A DNA stretch of 31,214 nt from Cloacimonetes bacterium UBA5835 (GTDB lineage: Bacteria > Cloacimonadota > Cloacimonadia > Cloacimonadales > Cloacimonadaceae), in assembly GCA_002432865.1 (NCBI GenBank), contig DJGX01000018.1:1-31214 (forward strand). The letters run 5' to 3'. This document shows, piece after piece, positions 1 to 6,323 of this stretch (position 1 is its first letter; each line of letters begins with the position of its first letter). A program made the translations under genes and the position numbers. The notes under the pieces were generated by a model. The model saw only the letters and a program-made list of their open reading frames with translations, did not search any database and was not told the origin of the DNA.

Positions 1-1512
1 CCCGTTAGAGGGGATTGAGACTCGTTCTGCACGACAACAGTATAAAAACCGTTTCGTGCATATAGAAATTGAATTGACCCGTTAGAGGGGATTGAGACAG
101 GATGGTACCGCCTTCTTCAGGAAGAGTGACATCGGGATAGAAATTGAATTGACCCGTTAGAGGGGATTGAGACTGTTTGAACATTTCTATTTGCTGTAAT
201 CGCTTTTCATAGAAATTGAATTGACCCGTTAGAGGGGATTGAGACTCTGTGCTGCAGTTGCTTCCATTGAAGGTAAGTCAAAAAATAGAAATTGAATTGA
301 CCCGTTAGAGGGGATTGAGACGGGGGGTAGTTTCTGCAGGAATTTCATTGAAGTAATATAGAAATTGAATTGACCCGTTAGAGGGGATTGAGACTGTTAC
401 AATTGGAAAGGTATGTTTGAAACCATTGTTACATAGAAATTGAATTGACCCGTTAGAGGGGATTGAGACTTGCTTTTCAGGGCCATTCATCTTTTCCGCT
501 TTATCCTTATAGAAATTGAATTGACCCGTTAGAGGGGATTGAGACTTTTTTTAATGTCTGGATTGAATACTATGCAGATTCCGATAGAAATTGAATTGAC
601 CCGTTAGAGGGGATTGAGACGACACACTTAGTAGCGCTAATCGGGAATCTGCTTCTCGATAGAAATTGAATTGACCCGTTAGAGGGGATTGAGACTTTCT
701 CGAGTAGCAGGTGAGAAATTTCCAGCAGATAGAATAGAAATTGAATTGACCCGTTAGAGGGGATTGAGACAGTGAAAAAATACTACTTTGAGGCGGTATC
801 TAATCTTATAGAAATTGAATTGACCCGTTTGAGGGGATTGAGACCCGATTGTGGCCCAGGGGTAGAGTTCCTGGACTTCTAATAGAAATTGAATTGACCC
901 GTTTGAGGGGATTGAGACAATAAGCACTCTATAGCTGAAAAAATAAAATATAAGATAGAAATTGAATTGACCCGTTTGAGGGGATTGAGACTTGAAATTG
1001 TATTCGGGGAATTTCGCACGAAGCACAGGATAGAAATTGAATTGACCCGTTTGAGGGGATTGAGACTCGAGCCGTCGCGACCGACAAGGACTATAGACCC
1101 TTCATAGAAATTGAATTGACCCGTTTGAGGGGATTGAGACATAATGTAAAACCCATTCCGGGCTTTACCGTCACTGTAAATAGAAATTGAATTGACCCGT
1201 TAGAGGGGATTGAGACTTTTTTGCTTTCAGGTGCATAGTAAAGACAAGAAGTAATGATAGAAATTGAATTGACCCGTTAGAGGGGATTGAGACCAATGAT
1301 GAGTTGCTTTTCCATTATTTTATCCTTCTATAGAAATTGAATTGACCCGTTAGAGGGGATTGAGACTTTAAAGGTGCTAACGGTTAATGCGGTCAGCTCG
1401 ATTGTATAGAAATTGAATTGACCCGTTAGAGGGGATTGAGACTTTGCCTTCAGGTAATTTGCCCTTGAGGGTTTTAAATATATAGAAATTGAATTGACCC
1501 GTTTGAGGGGAT
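1..1512 (+). CRISPR. CRISPR array, 21 repeats / 20 spacers, leader-distal part
   Basis: Repeats are 37 bp, begin ATAGAAATTG and end GGGGATTGAGAC. The first unit (1-21) is cut by the window edge. Full repeats start at 62, 137, 209, 285, 358, 433, 509, 584, 659, 734, 808, 882, 955, 1030, 1104, 1180, 1257, 1330 and 1406. The last unit (1482-1512) lacks its final TGAGAC. The 20 spacers are 35-40 bp and all differ. The 3' end ATTGAGAC resembles the ATTGAAAC 5' handle of type I/III crRNAs, so transcription is inferred to be on the plus strand, with the leader and probably the cas genes left of the window. The truncated last repeat fits a trailer end. Repeats 12-16 and 21 carry T instead of A at position 23. 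The subtype cannot be decided without cas genes. Confidence 0.98.
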
Positions 1513-1582
1513 GCCTCTCACAGATTTCACAGATTACACAGATAAAGATTTCACGCAGATTACGCAGATGACGCAGATTTGA
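1496..1582 (+). repeat. 87-bp direct repeat, copy 1 (CRISPR end plus flank)
   Basis: It begins inside the last CRISPR repeat (GACCCGTTTGAGGGGAT), continues into the flank (GCCTCTCACAGATTTCACAG) and ends in a series of CAGATT/CGCAGAT units. A second copy lies 536 bp downstream with about four mismatches. The CAGATTACGCAGAT units resemble a dispersed intergenic repeat family that appears again near 16511. Confidence 0.9.
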
Positions 1583-1625
1583 ATAGGCAAGGGATGAACA
1601 GGATTTAAGGGATTTATAGGATTTC
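1581..1625 (+). repeat. 45-bp dispersed repeat, copy 1
   Basis: It reads GAATAGGCAAGGGATGAACA and continues with AGGATTTAAGGGATTTATAGGA-type sequence. It is nearly identical to 1786-1830, with one difference (GGCAAGG versus GGTAAGG). A degenerate reverse-oriented relative (AAATCCTATAAATTCTCTTA) is near 20110. It is non-coding. Confidence 0.85.
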
Positions 1626-1631
1626 GAAAAT

Positions 1632-1682
1632 AAGTCCCAGCGGGACGATAGATATTAACGACGGGTTTTAACCCGGCGACAA
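1632..1682 (+). repeat. REP-like double-hairpin element, copy 1
   Basis: Two short palindromes are joined by GATAGATATTAACGA. The first is GTCCC-AGC-GGGAC, the second CGGGTT-TT-AACCCG, followed by GCGACAA. The same arrangement recurs at 1699-1748 and, inverted and diverged, at 18706-18762. Compact paired hairpins in intergenic DNA are typical of REP/BIME-type elements; no transposase is visible in the window. Confidence 0.8.
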
Positions 1683-1698
1683 GAAGAACGGATAAAAA

Positions 1699-1748
1699 AG
1701 TCCCAGAGGGACGACAGATATTAACGACGGGTTTTAACCCGGCGACAA
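1699..1748 (+). repeat. REP-like double-hairpin element, copy 2
   Basis: Same two palindromes as copy 1. The first loop changes from AGC to AGA, with a compensating loss of symmetry in the centre only. Similarity to the 18.7-kb copy continues rightward through CGCTGGAAGGTTAATGTCC to about 1770, so the mobile or repeated unit is longer than the hairpins. Confidence 0.8.
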
Positions 1749-1785
1749 AATCGCTGGAAGGTTAATGTCCACATCAACCAAAAAA

Positions 1786-1830
1786 GAATAGGTAAGGGAT
1801 GAACAGGATTTAAGGGATTTATAGGATTTT
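1786..1830 (+). repeat. 45-bp dispersed repeat, copy 2
   Basis: Second copy of the 1581-1625 element with one mismatch. It follows the second REP-like double hairpin, so the order hairpin element then 45-mer is partly repeated within 250 bp. Confidence 0.85.
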
Positions 1831-2031
1831 AGATTATAATTAAATAAACTGGTTTTCTGATTTTTATATATGGAAATGGAACTTTAAAATGCACCAGTTT
1901 TGGCAATGGAAAATGGGACAAAGATAAAATTGACAGGAATAGTGTGTTTGTATAACTTGAATGTATCCTAAAAAGTTGAGGTGGGGATTAACTTCAAGAC
2001 CTCTCGACCCCTTGACCTCTCGACTTAGATA

Positions 2032-2118
2032 GACCCGTTTGAGGGGATGCCTCTCACAGATTTCACAGATAACACAGATAAATGTCTCACGCAGATTACG
2101 CAGATGACGCAGATTTGA
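2032..2118 (+). repeat. 87-bp direct repeat, copy 2, carrying a CRISPR-repeat remnant
   Basis: This copy matches 1496-1582 at about 83 of 87 positions, including 17 bp of CRISPR repeat (GACCCGTTTGAGGGGAT) with the T variant of the terminal unit. The first 15 bp of the repeat (ATAGAAATTGAATTG) are absent; the sequence before it is CGACTTAGATA. It is therefore an isolated trailer-end fragment and not a second array. Confidence 0.9.
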
Positions 2119-2195
2119 TTTTAGAAACAAGGATTTTAGGATTATAGTTTTAGAAACAAGGATTTCAGGATTTCAGGATTAAGAGGATTATTTTA

Positions 2196-2235
2196 GCTGA
2201 GGGCTGAGGGCTGAGGGCAGAGGCTGAGGGCAGGG
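2196..2235 (+). repeat. Short purine-rich tandem repeat (GCTGAGG units)
   Basis: Several head-to-tail copies of GCTGAGG(G) with slight variation. They follow a looser tandem of AGAAACAAGGATTT and TCAGGATT units at about 2121-2190. It is non-coding, lies between the CRISPR flank and the terminator of the 2337-4217 gene, and is probably a slippage product. Confidence 0.75.
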
Positions 2236-2271
2236 AAGAAATTGAGAATTTTAAACTCCTGCACTAAGAAC

Positions 2272-2310
2272 AAAAAAAACTCCCATCAGCCATATATACC
2301 AATGGGAGTT
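2272..2310 (-). terminator. Rho-independent terminator of the 2337-4217 gene
   Basis: Read on the minus strand, a 9-bp stem AACTCCCAT / ATGGGAGTT with a 15-nt loop runs directly into a run of eight T's. It starts 27 nt after the stop codon of the secreted protein gene. Confidence 0.9.
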
Positions 2311-2336
2311 AACAGATTTGTAGTATATTTTGTTAA

Positions 2337-4217
2337 TTATCTAACTTTGATTAGTTTTCCGTTTTGGCTAATACCTTCGCTTTTGACTCTATAGAAGTAA
2401 ATACCAGTAGGGATAGGTTTAGATAAGGTATCCAAAGCGTTCCAGGATAATTGTGTTGAGCCGTTTTGATCGATAACTGAATTGAGCCGGTGGATCAGTT
2501 GCCCTTTCAGATTATAAATTTCCACAGTAATGGGTCTGTTAGCTTTTCCATTAATCTGGAAAGTAGTATTTTCCTTGAAAGGATTTGGGTATACATTCAC
2601 ACCTTCCAGGGCGGGCGCAAGCTCATCGCTATTAGGCAGATTGATGATAACGGTTACGGAATTGGAAGGATTGGATACTGAATAGGGGCTATTGAATATT
2701 GAGCATACCCAATATTCATAAGTTCCATCTGGAATTTCGGTATCTACATATTCCAAGGTATTTACATTCATCACATTATTCAGGATAAAGCTGTTACGGA
2801 ATATGCGATAACCAACAAATCCACGGTTATCAAAGTGATTTGGCTTTTCCCAATGAAGAGTTACAGTATTGGGAGCGGTTACGGTTGCTGTAAGATTCTG
2901 AGGTGGAGGAAGTTCTTCAATAGGTAATGTATAATTGCTAAAAACAGGAGTTCCAGGCATACCATATTGATCTTTAGGGGTAACACGGCAAGCAAGTTGC
3001 CAGCCAATATCGGCAATATCAATAGTATAAGTTTGCTCGGTGGCGTCTTCTATATCTACTGGTTGATTATTAATAATTTGCACCCATTGAAATTCAGTTT
3101 CACCTTCAGTATCACCATCAGGATCGGCAAAATCATAACTGACGGATAATTGCTGGTATACTACCGGGGGTCCTGATATCTGAATATTAGTAATATTGGG
3201 GGCAGTATTATTAAAACCAGTTCCAGTAAGCGGAATTTGCACTTGATTATAACCGCTCAGATTACTATCTATGGTTAAAGTTCCTGTATAGTTAGTAGCG
3301 GCAGCGGGTGCAAATTCTACTGAGATAGTAGTTGATTGATATGGTTGTATAGTAAAAGTAGCAGGAATAGGTGTAAAAACAGGATTGGATGAAGAAATAG
3401 TTCCGTTTACTTCAAATTCGAAGAAATTATTCAAAGTTATATCCAGGGTAGAATGTCCGCTCACATAAGTATCAGGGAAATTAAGTTCAGTAGCGGAAAC
3501 AGGGTTCGATCCTAAAAGACCAGGGAGCGAGTATTTTACACCTTGCAATATTTCTTTGGTAGTGTTACATTGCAAGAAAAGAACTGCTTCACAGGAGTTG
3601 ATATTCCAGCTGGGATCGAAAGTTCCGGATAAATTATATGTCTGCTGCCCGCCTGTAGCAAGGCTAACAGGTGTACCACTTTGATTGGGGATCATTAATC
3701 TATTAACGAAATTTAGATGAGTTTGCCCCTGCCAGTTATGTTGAATGTGGGATTGAGTGATAACGCAATGCAAAACTATATTAGAATTGCTGTCATCTTC
3801 CGGTTTGGCAACATTAGCGGTTATGCTCAAAGTATTACCCGTGATGGAACCAGTTGCAGAAATTGTATATTTGGAGGGAATAGCCATACGGGCATTTACT
3901 CTGGTTAGATACTGAGGATACATAGATTGTGTATTGCTTCCACCTTCAACAGGATTAAGCCCATCAAACATTGCGGTAGGAAAGCCGCTAATTCCATAAT
4001 ATGAATTGCGTGCATTGGAATAAGTGTTAGCATAATTATCCCCATTGTGGTTCTCGATAATTGCTGCAGGGTTGCTATTAGTTATTAAGTCGTCAGCACC
4101 CATAGCTGCTCCTGGACAATAGGGACACCAGGTTCCGGTAGCAATTTCTACAACTACCAGGTTTCGGGGAACTGCAAAGGCAAATAGCAGAACACCCGCT
4201 AAAATCAGTGTTAACAA
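2337..4217 (-). CDS. Secreted Omp28-like thioredoxin-fold protein with Ig/Fn3 and Por sorting domains; signal peptide interrupted by TAA
   Basis: A large exported protein, probably placed on the cell surface. Numbered from the TTG at 4217 (626 aa), it has a hydrophobic signal core at 1-15, then a thioredoxin-like domain with TWCPYC (Cys31, Cys34). Next come an ASH/HYDIN-like Ig domain (about 235-340), an Ig-like DPDGD domain, an Fn3 domain (about 440-530) and a C-terminal Por/T9SS type A-like sorting domain (NVYPNPF to the end, about 85 aa). The best ribosome site, AGGAG, lies 6 nt before an in-frame ATG at 4229, but that frame reads Met-Lys-stop-Thr-Leu-Leu. A normal MKKTLLTLILAG signal peptide would need AAA where TAA stands (4221-4223). 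Either TTG 4217 is used by reinitiation or the gene is newly inactivated. The dGTPase gene is just upstream and the terminator just downstream. The exact substrate is unknown. Confidence 0.85.
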   Translation of the reverse strand: MLTLILAGVLLFAFAVPRNLVVVEIATGTWCPYCPGAAMGADDLITNSNPAAIIENHNGDNYANTYSNARNSYYGISGFPTAMFDGLNPVEGGSNTQSMYPQYLTRVNARMAIPSKYTISATGSITGNTLSITANVAKPEDDSNSNIVLHCVITQSHIQHNWQGQTHLNFVNRLMIPNQSGTPVSLATGGQQTYNLSGTFDPSWNINSCEAVLFLQCNTTKEILQGVKYSLPGLLGSNPVSATELNFPDTYVSGHSTLDITLNNFFEFEVNGTISSSNPVFTPIPATFTIQPYQSTTISVEFAPAAATNYTGTLTIDSNLSGYNQVQIPLTGTGFNNTAPNITNIQISGPPVVYQQLSVSYDFADPDGDTEGETEFQWVQIINNQPVDIEDATEQTYTIDIADIGWQLACRVTPKDQYGMPGTPVFSNYTLPIEELPPPQNLTATVTAPNTVTLHWEKPNHFDNRGFVGYRIFRNSFILNNVMNVNTLEYVDTEIPDGTYEYWVCSIFNSPYSVSNPSNSVTVIINLPNSDELAPALEGVNVYPNPFKENTTFQINGKANRPITVEIYNLKGQLIHRLNSVIDQNGSTQLSWNALDTLSKPIPTGIYFYRVKSEGISQNGKLIKVR

Positions 4218-4271
4218 GGTTTATTTCATTGGTACTCCTTATGTATGTGTGTTTTTTTTTCTTGCTTTAGG

Positions 4272-5423
4272 TTATCCCTTCCAAGGAAGAAGATATGCCT
4301 TAATTTCTTCGTTGTAATAGCGGTCTGTCATCGTTGCAATAAAATCTCGCACTCGCTCTGCGGGTGAATAGTTATCTAAGTATTCGGGATTTTTATGATC
4401 CAAAAAATGCTTAAATATCTTGGATTCGCGATTGTTCTCTTTGATGTCGTTTAGGTAAATATCAAATAATATAGGCATAGTTCGATAAATGATGGAATTG
4501 GATTTTTTCACTTTCTCGTCAGTATAAATTCTTCTATAATTGAACTTTTTCAATGCTAAAAGATGCTCACTGGTTTCAGTATCGAAGGCAATAAAATCTT
4601 CATCGAAGCTATTTACAATAACGCTTTTAATGAGAGTGTCTATAATTTGACTATTAGTATTTCCCAAATAAACTGCCTGCTCTTTGGGTAGCTCATCACG
4701 GCGAAGGATATTAAATCGAATGGCATCTTCAATATCCTGTCCGATATAAGCAATAGTATCCGTGATGCGAACTACACATCCCTCTAAAGTGGCAGGCATA
4801 AATTCTATATCTTCACCTATCTTTTTGGCTGTAATATAGCTTTGGATATCTGCTTCTTTTTTAGCAGTATTAGGAATCAACTGTGTGTTATGAACCTCTC
4901 CATCATGTGAAATAATACCATCCCGAACTTGAAAAGTTAGATTCAAGCCCTTACCTTTTCGGGAAATATGATCTACAATATGCAAGCTTTCGATATTATG
5001 ATGAAACTGGCCGATGTCATTTTGTTCGCAACAACGAGATAATGCACTTTCACCATCATGACCAAAAGGACAATGCCCCAAATCGTGCCCTAAAGCTATT
5101 GCCTCAATAAGCTCTGTATTTAACTTTAAATATTTACCAATAGTGCGCGATATCTGCGAAACATAAGCTATATGCAAATTGCGATTGGTCATTTCTTCAT
5201 CTATCATATTTGTAAACGAAAAAACTTGGGTTTTTCCGTGATAGCGACGATATGCTCCACTATATAAAATTCTATCTCTATCCACGGCAAATTGGGAGCG
5301 CATAATATCTGGCTCCTCTTTTTTATTGCGCCAGGCATTGGAATTATAAAAAGCACGCTTGCCTAAAATGCTCTCGTGCTCTGCTTTAATCTCTTTGAAG
5401 ATGCTATTAATTCTATCGTTCAT
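4272..5423 (-). CDS. dgt: dGTPase-like HD-domain triphosphohydrolase
   Basis: 383 aa, related to deoxyguanosinetriphosphate triphosphohydrolases, which remove triphosphate from dGTP or other dNTPs and adjust the dNTP pool in the cytoplasm. Visible signatures are RDRILYSGAYRRYHGKTQVF (about 49-68, family nucleotide-site block) and metal ligands His84, His113-Asp114 in GHDLGHCPFGH, and Asp222 in the TDTIAYIGQD segment. Start ATG 5423 has TAGGAG 7 nt upstream and a consensus-like promoter before it. The first gene of a short minus-strand unit; the secreted protein gene follows after about 45 nt. Whether it prefers dGTP or acts as a general dNTPase cannot be read from sequence. The family call is firm. 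Confidence 0.92.
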   Translation of the reverse strand: MNDRINSIFKEIKAEHESILGKRAFYNSNAWRNKKEEPDIMRSQFAVDRDRILYSGAYRRYHGKTQVFSFTNMIDEEMTNRNLHIAYVSQISRTIGKYLKLNTELIEAIALGHDLGHCPFGHDGESALSRCCEQNDIGQFHHNIESLHIVDHISRKGKGLNLTFQVRDGIISHDGEVHNTQLIPNTAKKEADIQSYITAKKIGEDIEFMPATLEGCVVRITDTIAYIGQDIEDAIRFNILRRDELPKEQAVYLGNTNSQIIDTLIKSVIVNSFDEDFIAFDTETSEHLLALKKFNYRRIYTDEKVKKSNSIIYRTMPILFDIYLNDIKENNRESKIFKHFLDHKNPEYLDNYSPAERVRDFIATMTDRYYNEEIKAYLLPWKG

Positions 5424-5441
5424 TAACTACTCCTAATTGAT

Positions 5442-5470
5442 ATAATAATTCAAGTGGGGTTTACTGTCAA
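5442..5470 (-). promoter_or_regulatory. Sigma-70-type promoter of dgt
   Basis: On the minus strand, TTGACA (5470-5465), a 17-bp spacer and TATTAT (5447-5442). The predicted start of transcription would be about 5435, just before the TAGGAG ribosome site. Confidence 0.75.
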
Positions 5471-5755
5471 GCATAACTTATATATTTTTTGTTGGGGATA
5501 AATCACACAGATTATAATTTGCCTATCAATCATATTAGCATCAAGGATTTTTAATCTGAAGAAGCATCGTTTTTTATGTTTGAATATTATTTCATTCTTG
5601 GTATCTGTCTGCAGCTATATAATTTATCCTATTTAAAGCACTATAAAAATAGGATTAGCTGCTAATTACTAGATATTAATATTAGATCTATATTAGGTAT
5701 TTTAAAAAAAAGATTGACAGCAATATGGCTGCGGTTGTAAGAGGTATAATAGTAT
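5471..5755. other. AT-rich divergent intergenic region
   Basis: Between the dgt promoter and the small plus-strand gene there is only AT-rich sequence with a weak CACAGATTATAA fragment reminiscent of the dispersed repeat (about 5506). A TTGACA at 5714 and a TATAAT at 5745 are both good matches, but 25 bp apart they do not form a normal promoter. TATAAT alone may serve the small gene. Confidence 0.6.
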
Positions 5756-5773
5756 ATGCTTAAGGTGGAAAAG

Positions 5774-6022
5774 ATGATTTATACTTTACCAGATGGCAGA
5801 CAAGTTGATTTATCGAAGGTAGAAAGCATTTCTAAAATTAGGGATTACGGGCAGGTTGATAATATTGTTCAAAAGTACCTTATTGGTTTTTCTATTCGTT
5901 TAACGAACAAGGAAATTATCGAAGTAAAAGACATTTATCATTACAGCGACTGGTCTGAAGTTAAGCTACGAATGAATAAATTGAGAGAAGATATAATTAA
6001 TCAATGGAAGAGTATGCAATAA
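5774..6022 (+). CDS. Small hypothetical protein (82 aa)
   Basis: Not recognised. From ATG 5774 the protein is MIYTLPDGRQVDLSKVESIS..., charged and soluble, with no signal peptide, membrane segment or cysteine. The start at 5774 is preferred over the in-frame ATG 5756 because AGGTGG (5763-5768) sits 5 nt before it. TATAAT at 5745-5750 would also start the transcript at about 5757, at or inside the upstream ATG. The opening (predicted strand, DGR turn, strand, then a mixed tail ending in helix) resembles small beta-rich proteins, but no family is assigned. It stands alone between two minus-strand units. A weak AT hairpin overlaps its stop (6021-6039). Confidence 0.6.
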   Translation: MIYTLPDGRQVDLSKVESISKIRDYGQVDNIVQKYLIGFSIRLTNKEIIEVKDIYHYSDWSEVKLRMNKLREDIINQWKSMQ

Positions 6023-6323
6023 AATCGGTAACTGATTTTCGTTCTTACGGAATATAGACCTCCTAGTCAACTCTTTGTTAATATTGCCTTATGGAAAAAA
6101 TCTGCGTGCTTACATATGAGTTTTGCCCTTCCTAACAGGTGGTTCACGGAAATGAAATTGTTTGCTTTGACCAGTCTCAGGACCGGTGTTTTATTTAATT
6201 ACATTGAATAATTGTCAAGAGCAGTGTACGAGGCCTGTATGCAAAAGGTTCTGTGAGAGAGATGATGCTGGAAAAGATCATCCAGCATCATCCTACTCAA
6301 TTATAGTATATTGTTAATCGAAA
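6023..6323. other. Convergent intergenic region
   Basis: Lies between the ends of the small plus-strand gene and the minus-strand lipoprotein gene. Apart from the perfect hairpin at 6261-6292 and a weak AT-rich hairpin at 6021-6039, nothing coding or repetitive is seen. Confidence 0.6.
6261..6292 (-). terminator. Perfect 12-bp hairpin at the end of the minus-strand run
   Basis: GATGATGCTGGA pairs without mismatch with TCCAGCATCATC around an 8-nt loop, about 30 nt past the lipoprotein stop. No T-run follows on either strand, so it could be a U-tract-less terminator, a 3' stability hairpin or a protein site. It also faces the plus-strand small gene. Confidence 0.5.

Larger units (their letters stand above)
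1513..2271. other. Gene-free, repeat-rich CRISPR flank
   Basis: No credible coding sequence is present. The stretch is a patchwork of the repeats listed separately: the duplicated array end, 45-mers, REP-like hairpins and short tandems. A unique AT-rich segment lies at about 1830-2030. There is no cas gene, tRNA or leader-like A/T tract abutting a full repeat, consistent with the trailer side of the array. Confidence 0.8.

Noticed and set aside
305..1142. Open frames of 60-90 codons on the minus strand with repeating SQSPQTGQFNFY-type peptides
   Set aside because: They are translations of the CRISPR repeat and spacers.
1864..2130. 88-codon minus-strand frame beginning MFLKSNLRHLRNLRET
   Set aside because: It runs through the CAGATT repeats and the CRISPR remnant; the repetitive peptide is an artefact.
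5714..5750. TTGACA and TATAAT before the small gene read as one promoter
   Set aside because: Spacing is 25 bp, too long for a sigma-70-type promoter.
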